Part shown: piece by piece, positions 14,494-21,242 of the stretch | Position numbering within the stretch: position 1 is the stretch's first letter | Layout of the letters: every line of letters begins with the position of its first letter | Assembly: GCA_000438115.1 (NCBI GenBank) | Contig: FR903634.1 | Span: 60,395 to 81,636 of the forward strand | Reading direction: 5' to 3' | Length of the DNA: 21,242 bases | Origin: Prevotella sp. CAG:617 | Lineage (GTDB): Bacteria > Bacteroidota > Bacteroidia > Bacteroidales > Bacteroidaceae | The notes under the pieces: model-generated | The model's input: only the letters and a program-made list of their open reading frames with translations | What the model was told of the DNA's origin: nothing | Database searches by the model: none | Translations under genes and position numbers: made by a program

Positions 14494-15834
14494 ATGCACA
14501 GAAGAATATGCATAAAAAACGCCACGATTGTTGGTGAAGGTCACCGTTTTGTAGGATCATTGGTTACAGAAGACCACCGTATCGCCGAGATCGTTGAAGG
14601 TCAGGACGTTGAGCCAAGTGTTCCGGCCGACGAAATAATAAATGCCGAAGGATGTTATCTGCTGCCCGGCGTTATTGACACACACGTGCATTTCAGAGAA
14701 CCGGGATTAACCCACAAAGCAGATATTGAAAGTGAAAGCCGCGCAGCAGCAGCCGGAGGTGTCACTACCTTCCTGGATATGCCCAACAATACGCCTCAAA
14801 CTACCACAATTGAAGCATTGCGCGATAAATTGGAACTGGCTTACCACAAAAGCCATGTAAATTTTGGTTTTTATATCGGAGCTACCAACTCCAATTTGTC
14901 TGAAATCATGCACATCAATCCGCGCAAGGTATGTGGAATAAAATTGTTTATGGGGGCGTCAACAGGCAATATGTTGGTAGATAATCCCGATTCCCTGCGT
15001 GACATCTTTGAATGTGCAAAGATGCCTATCGTGGCTCATTGTGAAGATACGGCTGCCATCTGTAAAAACATGGAAAGAATCAAAGAGCAGTATGGCGAAG
15101 ATCCCGACGTAGCCCTCCATGCAGTAATTCGCAACGAGGATGTATGCTACAAATCTTCCTCAACTGCAGCTAAACTGGCTGCCGAAACAGGAGCCCGCCT
15201 GCACATTGCCCATATCTCCACGGCAAAGGAACTTCAGCTCATCAAGCCAAGCCGCCCAAGCATCACGGCAGAAGCTTGTGTTCCTCATCTGCTTTTTTGC
15301 GATGAAGACTATGCACGTCTGGGAAGCCGCATCAAATGTAATCCGGCCATAAAATCACGCAAAGACCGCGAAGCTTTACGTAAAGCGCTGACATCTGGAA
15401 AAATATTCACGGTTGGGACGGATCATGCCCCCCATCTGTTACGCGAAAAGGCAGGAGGATGCATCAAAGCCGTATCCGGTATGCCGATGATCCAATTCTC
15501 ATTGATCTCCATGCTGGAACTTACCGAACAAAACATACTTAGTATAGAACAGGTTGTGGAACTCATGTGCCATAATCCAGCCCGGTTATTTGACATAGAA
15601 AACCGTGGATTCCTGCGTGAAGGATATGTTGCCGACCTTACTCTGGTTCGCCCCAAGGCTTACTGGACCCTTACCCCCAACCGCATAGAAAGCAAATGCG
15701 GCTGGAGTCCACTGGAAGGCCACACATTCCATTGGCAGGTGGAAAAGACCTTTTGTAACGGCTTCATGATATATAATCAAGGTCACATTACAAATACTGA
15801 CTTTCACGGACAAGCCGTTACCTATATCCGATAA
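14494..15834 (+). CDS. pyrC: Dihydroorotase (class I type)
   Basis: This 446-residue zinc amidohydrolase closes carbamoyl-aspartate to dihydroorotate in pyrimidine synthesis. The metal and substrate residues are all present: DTHVHFREPG (62-71; His64, His66, Arg68), GIKLFMGAST (148-157) with Lys150 as the carboxylated lysine, AHCED (His182), LHIAHIST (His237/His240) and GTDHAPH (308-314, Asp310). The length fits class I enzymes rather than the shorter E. coli PyrC type. Allantoinase is the main alternative, but FREPG plus NNTP favour dihydroorotase. It sits between the DPM-like gene (17 bp) and the MetH-activation gene, whose ATG overlaps its stop by one base (TAATG), so translation is likely coupled. 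Confidence 0.93.
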   Translation: MHRRICIKNATIVGEGHRFVGSLVTEDHRIAEIVEGQDVEPSVPADEIINAEGCYLLPGVIDTHVHFREPGLTHKADIESESRAAAAGGVTTFLDMPNNTPQTTTIEALRDKLELAYHKSHVNFGFYIGATNSNLSEIMHINPRKVCGIKLFMGASTGNMLVDNPDSLRDIFECAKMPIVAHCEDTAAICKNMERIKEQYGEDPDVALHAVIRNEDVCYKSSSTAAKLAAETGARLHIAHISTAKELQLIKPSRPSITAEACVPHLLFCDEDYARLGSRIKCNPAIKSRKDREALRKALTSGKIFTVGTDHAPHLLREKAGGCIKAVSGMPMIQFSLISMLELTEQNILSIEQVVELMCHNPARLFDIENRGFLREGYVADLTLVRPKAYWTLTPNRIESKCGWSPLEGHTFHWQVEKTFCNGFMIYNQGHITNTDFHGQAVTYIR

Positions 15835-16730
15835 TGACAATCAAGACATATACATACCACCTGCACGAGCTGACAGACTATATCAATTGGCTCTATTTTT
15901 TTCATAGTTGGGGATTTCCTCCCCAATTTGCGTCTATCGCCCGCCAACATGCCTGTCCGGCCTGCCAGCAGGCTTGGGTAAACAGTTTTCCTATAGCCGA
16001 ACGGGAGAAGGCTCGTACCTGCCTTAAACTTTACCAGGAAGCTATTGAACAGCTCCAGCAACTGGATAAAGATTATGTAGTCAGAGGTATTTGTGGCTTA
16101 TTTCAAGTCACGACCCAAAATGATGACATTATCTTCAATCTGTCAGGAAAAGAGATACATTTTCCATGCTTGCGCCAACAGCTGCAACAGGAAAAAGACG
16201 GAGTCTATCTTTGTTTAACAGACTACATCAATCCGTGTGGTGACCGTATCGGTGTTTTTGCCACGACAGTTGATGCCGAAATGGAAAAACTTTTTCCAGA
16301 TGATTCTTACCAGCATATGCTGACCCAACTGCTATGCGACCGTCTGGCTGAAGCAGCTGCTGAAAAAATGCATCAGCAAATACGAATCAAAGACTGGGGA
16401 TATGCCCCAGACGAGCAATTATCACCCGACGACCTTTTTGCCGAAAAATACCAAGGCATACGTCCGGCCGTAGGATACCCGTCATTGCCCGACCAAAGTG
16501 TAAATGCCATCATCGAGCAAATCATAGGCATGAATGCCATAGGCATCACACTAACAGAAAGCGGAGCCATGCTGCCTCACGCGTCCGTCAGCGGGCTGAT
16601 GTTTTCCCACCCTAAAGCACGCTATTTTGCAGTAGGTAAAATTGGGAATGACCAACTTGCGGACTATGCCCAACGGCGCGGTATGCCACCTGAAGAGCTC
16701 GAAAAATTTTTAAGCAAGAACCTTTTATAG
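15834..16730 (+). CDS. Stand-alone vitamin B12-dependent methionine synthase activation-domain protein
   Basis: This 298-residue protein corresponds to the C-terminal AdoMet-binding reactivation domain of MetH, which helps re-methylate cob(II)alamin. The signature RPAVGYP (210-216, the AdoMet-binding loop), LTESGAMLPHASVSGL (240-255), FSHPKARYFAVGKIG (257-271) and DYAQRRGM (277-284) closely follow the MetH C-terminus. Residues about 120-200 (LTDYINPCGDRIGVFATTV, then DRLAEAAAEKMH) fit the preceding helices. About 85 N-terminal residues, with CPAC at 41-44, are additional to the classical domain. Detached activation proteins are known, e.g. in Thermotoga maritima. It presumably works in trans on a MetH encoded elsewhere. 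Overlap with pyrC by one base indicates one operon. Confidence 0.88.
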   Translation: MTIKTYTYHLHELTDYINWLYFFHSWGFPPQFASIARQHACPACQQAWVNSFPIAEREKARTCLKLYQEAIEQLQQLDKDYVVRGICGLFQVTTQNDDIIFNLSGKEIHFPCLRQQLQQEKDGVYLCLTDYINPCGDRIGVFATTVDAEMEKLFPDDSYQHMLTQLLCDRLAEAAAEKMHQQIRIKDWGYAPDEQLSPDDLFAEKYQGIRPAVGYPSLPDQSVNAIIEQIIGMNAIGITLTESGAMLPHASVSGLMFSHPKARYFAVGKIGNDQLADYAQRRGMPPEELEKFLSKNLL

Positions 16731-16743
16731 TAAATATGTGTAC

Positions 16744-17937
16744 ATGATACTACGCATCTCCATACTGCTCATTCTGCTACTGCTTGTTCCCGCCTTTTAT
16801 ATTGACCGCCACTTTCATTTAAAAAAGCATCGGGCATTCCGTTTCTTATTATGGGGAATAAGTGGCATATTCATGGCCTTCACAGTATGGTTCTGCCTAT
16901 ACGAGAATTTCTCCGACACGGAAAGCCTCGTAAAAGGCCAGTATCTCATGCTGCTGCTCATGTGGAGTTGCAGTACCCTGCTGTTTACGGTTGTTTCAGC
17001 CACAGGCTGGATTTTCCGCAAATGCCGTCAGGCCCAAAGAATCCGGAAGCTGATTGATTCCGTAGCCCTTATTGGAGGATTGAGCATTGCCGGTTCCATG
17101 CTTTACGGTCACATTTCCGGTCCTGAAAAATTAATTGTAAAGACATATACCTACCAGTCGGCAAGCATTCCCGCCTCCTTTGACGGCTTTCGCATCGTAC
17201 AGCTCTCCGACCTTCATGTAGGCACTTTTGCCAACCGTAAGAACATCATCCGTCAAATAACCGACAGCGTCATGTCACTTCAGCCGGACATGATTGTTTT
17301 TACCGGTGACCTGGTCAATTATCATTCAGGCGAACTGGATGCATTTCTCCCCATTCTCTCCAAGATGAAAGCGCCCTTTGGTATCTATGCCGTATTGGGC
17401 AACCACGACTATATGAACTACCGGCGCTGGGCCACTGAAAACGACAGAAAAGCTGACATTCAACGCCTGATCAGTTTGGAAAAGAAGATGGGCTGGAAAG
17501 TTCTGCTTAACGAAAATTCCGTTGTTCGTCACCAGACCGATTCCATGGTCATCATTGGAGTTGAAAATGACGGAAAACCACCTTTCCCGGCAAGAGCCGA
17601 CCTGCCCCGCGCACAGAAAGGACTGCAAGCTGACTGCTTCAGCATTTTGCTTAGTCACGACCCCACCCATTGGCGTCGCGCCGTATTGCCCACAACGAAC
17701 ATTCCACTTACGCTGTCGGGACATACACACGGCATGCAACTGCAATTTGGCCATTTTTCGCCGGCCTCCTGGTTCTATCCGGAATGGGGCGGCCCGTATA
17801 CAATTACCGAAAGAGGCATCCCCCGCACTCTTTACGTCAGTCTGGGCACAGGCGAAGTGTTACTGCCGTTCCGTCTCGGAGCATGGCCTGAAATTAATGT
17901 AATCATTCTGCATCACATACCATCTACACAACCCTAA
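16744..17937 (+). CDS. Membrane-anchored calcineurin-like metallophosphoesterase
   Basis: This 397-residue protein has four hydrophobic segments in the first 125 residues, followed by a calcineurin-type phosphoesterase domain. The metal-binding motifs are complete: QLSDLHVG (Asp156, His158), FTGDLVN (Asp189), LGNHDY (Asn220-His221-Asp222), LLSHDP and SGHTHGMQ. The arrangement resembles YkuE/YaeI-type enzymes, some of which act on membrane-related substrates. The true substrate is unknown. Numbering uses the ATG at 16744. A GTG two codons earlier (16738) would be the alternative. It starts 13 bp after the MetH-activation gene and ends 11 bp before the acyltransferase gene, so a shared transcript is likely and a lipid-related role is plausible. 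Confidence 0.88.
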   Translation: MILRISILLILLLLVPAFYIDRHFHLKKHRAFRFLLWGISGIFMAFTVWFCLYENFSDTESLVKGQYLMLLLMWSCSTLLFTVVSATGWIFRKCRQAQRIRKLIDSVALIGGLSIAGSMLYGHISGPEKLIVKTYTYQSASIPASFDGFRIVQLSDLHVGTFANRKNIIRQITDSVMSLQPDMIVFTGDLVNYHSGELDAFLPILSKMKAPFGIYAVLGNHDYMNYRRWATENDRKADIQRLISLEKKMGWKVLLNENSVVRHQTDSMVIIGVENDGKPPFPARADLPRAQKGLQADCFSILLSHDPTHWRRAVLPTTNIPLTLSGHTHGMQLQFGHFSPASWFYPEWGGPYTITERGIPRTLYVSLGTGEVLLPFRLGAWPEINVIILHHIPSTQP

Positions 17938-17948
17938 AACAACTTCAC

Positions 17949-18686
17949 ATGAAACATCTTTATCACATTTACCAAATCATTGTTGCCCTTCCCATATTAT
18001 TGGTCACCACCATTCTGACGGCTTTGGTTACAAGCATCGGATGCTTTTTAGGCGATGCTCACTTTTGGGGATATTATCCCGGCAAAATATGGTCACAGAT
18101 ATTCTGCCGCATCCTGCTGATTCCCGTAAAAGTTGAAGGACATCAATATATTGACAAAAACACATCCTACGTATTTGTAGCCAACCACCAGGGCCCCATG
18201 GACATTTTCCTCATCTACGGTTTTTTGGGACGCAACTTCAAATGGATGATGAAGAAATCACTGCGCAACATTCCTCTTGTAGGTTATGCCTGTGAAAAAG
18301 CGCGCCACATATTTGTTGACAAGTCTGGCCCGAAAAAAATACAGGAAACTTATGAAAAGGCACGTCAGACTCTGCAGGGAGGAACATCCGTGGTTGTATT
18401 TCCCGAAGGTTCACGCACCTATACCGGTCACATGGGACCATTCCGAAAGGGTGCTTTTCTGCTGGCGGACGAATTGCAACTACCCATCGTACCCATTACG
18501 ATTGACGGCTCGTTTGACGTTCTGACCCGCATGGCCGGCATCTCGTTTGTTCACCGCCACACCATGCGCCTCATTATTCACAAACCCATCATGCCCCACG
18601 GGAAAGGACCGGAATATATCAAGGAGAACATGGAAGTCTCCTACAAAATCATCATGAACGACTTACCCGAGAAATACCAAAACTAA
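17949..18686 (+). CDS. plsC: 1-acyl-sn-glycerol-3-phosphate acyltransferase (PlsC-like)
   Basis: This 245-residue inner-membrane enzyme would add the second acyl chain to lysophosphatidate, giving phosphatidate for phospholipid synthesis. An N-terminal hydrophobic helix (about 8-33) precedes the catalytic motif NHQGPMD (79-85; His80 and Asp85 of NHx4D). The acyl-acceptor phosphate-binding motif VVFPEGSRT lies at 149-157, and VPITIDGSF (181-189) is the usual fourth block. The length is typical of the family. It is the last gene of the run that begins with the DPM-like synthase, and two tandem hairpins follow its stop. A related LPLAT acting on another lysolipid cannot be excluded. Confidence 0.9.
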   Translation: MKHLYHIYQIIVALPILLVTTILTALVTSIGCFLGDAHFWGYYPGKIWSQIFCRILLIPVKVEGHQYIDKNTSYVFVANHQGPMDIFLIYGFLGRNFKWMMKKSLRNIPLVGYACEKARHIFVDKSGPKKIQETYEKARQTLQGGTSVVVFPEGSRTYTGHMGPFRKGAFLLADELQLPIVPITIDGSFDVLTRMAGISFVHRHTMRLIIHKPIMPHGKGPEYIKENMEVSYKIIMNDLPEKYQN

Positions 18687-18699
18687 AACGGGCATTCAA

Positions 18700-18744
18700 G
18701 GCGGTGGCAGAAAAAGGAGTTATTCTCCTTTTACAACCACCGCC
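18700..18744 (+). terminator. Composite hairpin after plsC
   Basis: The outer stem GGCGGTGG (18700-18707) pairs perfectly with CCACCGCC (18737-18744). The inner stem AAAAGGAG (18712-18719) pairs perfectly with CTCCTTTT (18725-18732) around a five-base loop. It begins 14 bases past the plsC stop. The inner hairpin's T run is short. Confidence 0.65.
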
Positions 18745-18761
18745 CCATACCTTTTCATTAC

Positions 18762-18795
18762 AAGGTGCCGGAGAAAAAATTTTTTCCGGCACCTT
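18762..18795 (+). terminator. Second, stronger hairpin terminator after plsC
   Basis: AAGGTGCCGG (18762-18771) pairs perfectly with CCGGCACCTT (18786-18795). Six A and six T continue the stem past a two-base AG bulge. T-rich sequence follows (ATTTATTTTTTC). Confidence 0.75.
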
Positions 18796-19060
18796 ATTTA
18801 TTTTTTCTCCACCCTGTTTTTACCGTGCCGGCCTCCTTCCCCAAACATGCTGCTGCAACTTCCCCAAAAACCTGATTTCACCCAGACTTCATCCCCACAC
18901 GTAAAATCCATCTTTCTGCCCCTCCTTCATTTCGTACCACACTCCAAGCGTTTCGTCACGCTATTCTCCCCACAGGCCAAAAAACTTTCATTTTTATATC
19001 CAATGCCCTGTTTTTCCGAAAAAATGTCAAAACCTTTTCACGCACAACACGTTAGCTTAA

Positions 19061-19122
19061 ATCGCCGCAAATATGTAATATTAAAAATTTAGAATCATTA
19101 TAATCTCCTCATTTGTGGCGAT
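19061..19122. repeat. Imperfect 12-bp inverted repeat upstream of pflB
   Basis: ATCGCCGCAAAT (19061-19072) and ATTTGTGGCGAT (19111-19122) are inverted copies with one mismatch (G·T), 38 bp apart. The right arm overlaps the dyad at 19121-19144 by two bases. Confidence 0.45.
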
Positions 19123-19144
19123 TTTATGTTGTAGAACATAAAAT
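19121..19144. promoter_or_regulatory. Perfect dyad, candidate operator of pflB
   Basis: ATTTTATGTT (19121-19130) and AACATAAAAT (19135-19144) are perfect inverted copies around GTAG. The TGTT-N4-AACA core is the type of half-site spacing bound by dimeric Crp/Fnr-family regulators. The centre lies about 50 bp upstream of the -7-like TACCTTTA, which would put it near -60 from the start of transcription, a usual place for an activator. The binding protein is not known. Confidence 0.5.
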
Positions 19145-19181
19145 TCAACGTTTTTGTGTTCCATATTTCAACAAAAAAAGT

Positions 19182-19189
19182 TACCTTTA
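19182..19189 (+). promoter_or_regulatory. -7-like box of pflB
   Basis: TACCTTTA matches TAnnTTTG except at the last base. The nearest upstream TTTG is 25 bp away, longer than usual. The predicted leader is about 45 nt. Confidence 0.35.
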
Positions 19190-19238
19190 CGCCGAAAAAG
19201 GAGAACGATTATTTACCCACTTAACAAATTGTAAGTAT

Positions 19239-21242
19239 ATGGAACCTAACCAGACCTTTAACAATGGCCTTTGGAACAAGGAAATCAACGTTAGTGATTT
19301 CGTGAGTAAAAACATCACGCCCTATACGGGCGATGCATCCTTCCTGCAAGGACCGACGGAGCGCACCAAACACATTTGGGACCTTTGTTTGAAAGCCCTG
19401 GCAGAAGAAAGAGAAAACGGCGGAGTCCGTTCGCTCGACAACAAGACAGTATCTACCATTACTTCACATAAAGCCGGCTACATTGACCGTGAAAACGAAC
19501 TGATTGTAGGTTTGCAGACCGACGAGCTGCTCAAGCGCGCCATCAAGCCTTTCGGCGGCATCAAAGTTGTTGAAAAAGCTTGCCGCGAAAACGGCGTTGA
19601 AGTTGACGAAAAAGTAAAAGACATCTTCACCCATTACCGCAAGACCCACAACGACGGTGTATTTGACGTATATACCGAAGAAATTCGCTCATTCCGCTCT
19701 TTAGGCTTCCTTACCGGTTTGCCCGACAACTATGCCCGCGGACGTATCATCGGCGACTACCGCCGTCTGGCCCTCTACGGTATCGACCGTCTGATTGAGG
19801 CCAAGCAGGCTGATCTGAAAGCCCTGACAGGCCCCATGACCGAAGACCGTATACGCCTGCGTGAAGAAGTGGCTGAACAAATCAAGGCCCTTAAGGACAT
19901 TATCATCATGGGCAAATACTACGGCCTCGACCTGCGCCGCCCGGCCACATCAGCTCAGGAAGCCATCCAGTGGGTTTACATGGCTTATCTGGCAGCCGTG
20001 AAGGAACAGGACGGTGCCGCCATGTCGCTGGGTAACGTATCGTCATTCATCGATATTTACATTGAATACGATTTACACCACGGCATCATTGACGAAACCT
20101 TTGCTCAGGAGCTGGTTGACCAGTTCATCATCAAACTCCGCATGGTGCGTCATCTGCGTATGCAGGCCTATAACGAAATCTTTGCAGGCGACCCGACATG
20201 GGTAACCGAATCACTGGGCGGACGCTTCAACGACGGCCGTACCAAGGTGACGAAGACCTCGTTCCGTTTCCTGCAGACACTTTACAACCTTGGTCCTTCG
20301 CCAGAACCCAACATGACCGTTCTGTGGAGTCCCGAATTGCCCGAAGGCTTCAAGCGCTTCTGCGCCCAGGTATCTGTTGACACCAGCTCCATCCAATACG
20401 AAAACGACAACCTCATGCGTGAAGTACGCGGATGCGACGACTACGGAATTGCCTGCTGCGTAAGCTATCAGGCCATCGGTAAGCAAATACAGTTCTTCGG
20501 AGCCCGCTGTAACCTGGCTAAAGCCCTGTTGCTGGCCATCAATGGCGGACGCTGCGAAAACACCGGTACCGTAATGGTAAAGGGAATCCCCGTCCTCTCC
20601 AGCGATACGCTGAACTTTGAAGAAGTAATCAGCAACTACAAGAAAGTGCTCAAGGAGATTGCCCGCGTGTACAACGAGGCCATGAACATCATCCATTACA
20701 TGCACGACAAATATTATTACGAAAAAGCGCAGATGGCCTTCGTCGACACCAACCCACGCATCAATCTGGCCTATGGTGTAGCCGGACTCTCCATCGCCCT
20801 CGACTCGCTTTCAGCCATTAAATATGCTACGGTAAAAGCCCGTCGTAACGATATAGGTCTGACCGAGGGATTCGACATTGAAGGTGAATTCCCCTGCTTC
20901 GGAAACGATGACGACCGCGTTGACCATCTGGGTGTTGACCTGGTTTACTACTTCAGCGAGGAGCTCAAGAAACTGCCGGTATACAAAAATGCACGCCCCA
21001 CCCTTTCACTGCTGACCATTACTTCAAACGTAATGTACGGAAAGAAGACGGGTGCCACTCCTGACGGACGTGCCAAGGGTGTAGCTTTCGCCCCCGGTGC
21101 AAACCCGATGCACGGTCGCGATAAAAACGGCGCCATAGCATCGCTGAGTTCCGTAGCCAAACTGCGCTACCGTGACTCTCAGGACGGAATCAGCAATACA
21201 TTCTCCATCGTTCCCAAATCTTTAGGTCCGACACAGGAAGAG
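19239..21242 (+). CDS. pflB: Formate C-acetyltransferase (pyruvate formate-lyase), partial
   Basis: This is the first 668 codons of the glycyl-radical enzyme that splits pyruvate and CoA into acetyl-CoA and formate during anaerobic growth. The catalytic cysteine pair is present in YGIACCVS (Cys406-Cys407). FNDGRTKVTKTSFRFLQTL, LGPSPEPNMTVLWS and TPDGRAKGVAFAPGANP are typical of true PflB rather than glycerol dehydratase or other glycyl-radical relatives. The C-terminal glycine-radical loop lies beyond the window end. The start MEPNQTFNNGLW is the first ATG in frame. The activating enzyme gene often follows pflB, but that region is not in the window. Upstream dyads suggest transcriptional control. 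Confidence 0.97.
   Translation, partial: MEPNQTFNNGLWNKEINVSDFVSKNITPYTGDASFLQGPTERTKHIWDLCLKALAEERENGGVRSLDNKTVSTITSHKAGYIDRENELIVGLQTDELLKRAIKPFGGIKVVEKACRENGVEVDEKVKDIFTHYRKTHNDGVFDVYTEEIRSFRSLGFLTGLPDNYARGRIIGDYRRLALYGIDRLIEAKQADLKALTGPMTEDRIRLREEVAEQIKALKDIIIMGKYYGLDLRRPATSAQEAIQWVYMAYLAAVKEQDGAAMSLGNVSSFIDIYIEYDLHHGIIDETFAQELVDQFIIKLRMVRHLRMQAYNEIFAGDPTWVTESLGGRFNDGRTKVTKTSFRFLQTLYNLGPSPEPNMTVLWSPELPEGFKRFCAQVSVDTSSIQYENDNLMREVRGCDDYGIACCVSYQAIGKQIQFFGARCNLAKALLLAINGGRCENTGTVMVKGIPVLSSDTLNFEEVISNYKKVLKEIARVYNEAMNIIHYMHDKYYYEKAQMAFVDTNPRINLAYGVAGLSIALDSLSAIKYATVKARRNDIGLTEGFDIEGEFPCFGNDDDRVDHLGVDLVYYFSEELKKLPVYKNARPTLSLLTITSNVMYGKKTGATPDGRAKGVAFAPGANPMHGRDKNGAIASLSSVAKLRYRDSQDGISNTFSIVPKSLGPTQEE

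Larger units (their letters stand above)
18687..19238. other. Intergenic region: terminators of the plsC operon and pflB control region
   Basis: About 550 bases without a convincing gene. The left part has two hairpins. 18800-19050 is pyrimidine-rich sequence in which I see no structure. The right part has two inverted repeats and a -7-like box (TACCTTTA, 19182-19189) before pflB. Small open frames here lack start context and family features. Confidence 0.55.

Noticed and set aside
18704..19092. Two small plus-strand open frames after plsC
   Set aside because: One begins inside a terminator hairpin, and both translate to proline/serine-rich low-complexity sequence without homology features.
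19061..19122. Inverted repeats as an invertible promoter (phase variation)
   Set aside because: The arms are short and imperfect, the enclosed 38 bp holds no -7/-33 pair, and pflB is a housekeeping gene. A binding site or RNA fold is simpler.
1..21242. CRISPR array, transposase, integrase, toxin-antitoxin or restriction system
   Set aside because: No regularly spaced repeats and no recognisable proteins of these classes on either strand. The only island-like segment is the 1.8 kb around 10290-11609.

Overview
The window looks like chromosomal DNA of a Bacteroidales bacterium (Bacteroides/Phocaeicola/Prevotella type). Three things support this. Several genes have upstream boxes matching the Bacteroidetes -7 consensus TAnnTTTG, and the clearest (before tRNA-His) also has TTTG 19 bp upstream. 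Most genes lack a Shine-Dalgarno sequence. The gene content is typical of the group: a DUF4369-TlpA lipoprotein, a DUF5672 protein, a stand-alone MetH activation protein and a Bacteroides-like pflB.

Layout. 1-749 (-): 5' part of a sigma-54 activator (AAA+) gene that leaves the window. 750-1286: AT-rich intergenic DNA with a promoter module and short interspersed repeats. 1287-2375 (-): TlpA-like thioredoxin lipoprotein. 2376-2828: intergenic DNA with another repeat copy and a two-sided terminator-like hairpin. 2829-6227: a four-gene envelope-glycan block. A DUF5672 protein and a GT-A glycosyltransferase (+, overlapping by 4 nt) face a WaaP/Kdo-kinase-like protein and a GT4 glycosyltransferase (-), and the inner stop codons of the two pairs overlap. 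6346-7113 (-): yaaA, just beyond the terminator of a tRNA-His gene (7172-7246, -). 7386-9655 (-): ffh followed by folD. 9656-10289: intergenic DNA with the ffh promoter module, a repeat and a short segment of different composition. 10290-11609 (-): one AT-rich gene of unknown function whose C-terminal half resembles uracil-DNA-glycosylase-fold proteins. It lies between imperfect 26-bp direct repeats. 11863-18686 (+): an ArnT/PMT-like GT-C enzyme, then a tight run of polyprenol-phosphate-mannose-synthase-like protein, dihydroorotase, MetH reactivation protein, membrane metallophosphoesterase and plsC-like acyltransferase, closed by two hairpins. 19239-end (+): pflB, truncated by the window, preceded by a perfect 10-bp dyad.

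How the genes work together. Most of the window is housekeeping (SRP targeting, one-carbon folate, pyrimidine, phospholipid and fermentation enzymes). The glycosyltransferases, kinase and GT-C/DPM pair point to lipopolysaccharide or lipid-linked glycan assembly. The likeliest recent acquisition is the singleton at 10290-11609. The least explained DNA is the repeat and promoter-module family shared by the intergenic regions at about 0.78-1.16 kb, 2.57-2.67 kb and 9.68-9.84 kb. I found no CRISPR array, transposase, integrase or toxin-antitoxin pair. All calls come from reading the sequence; no database search was run.
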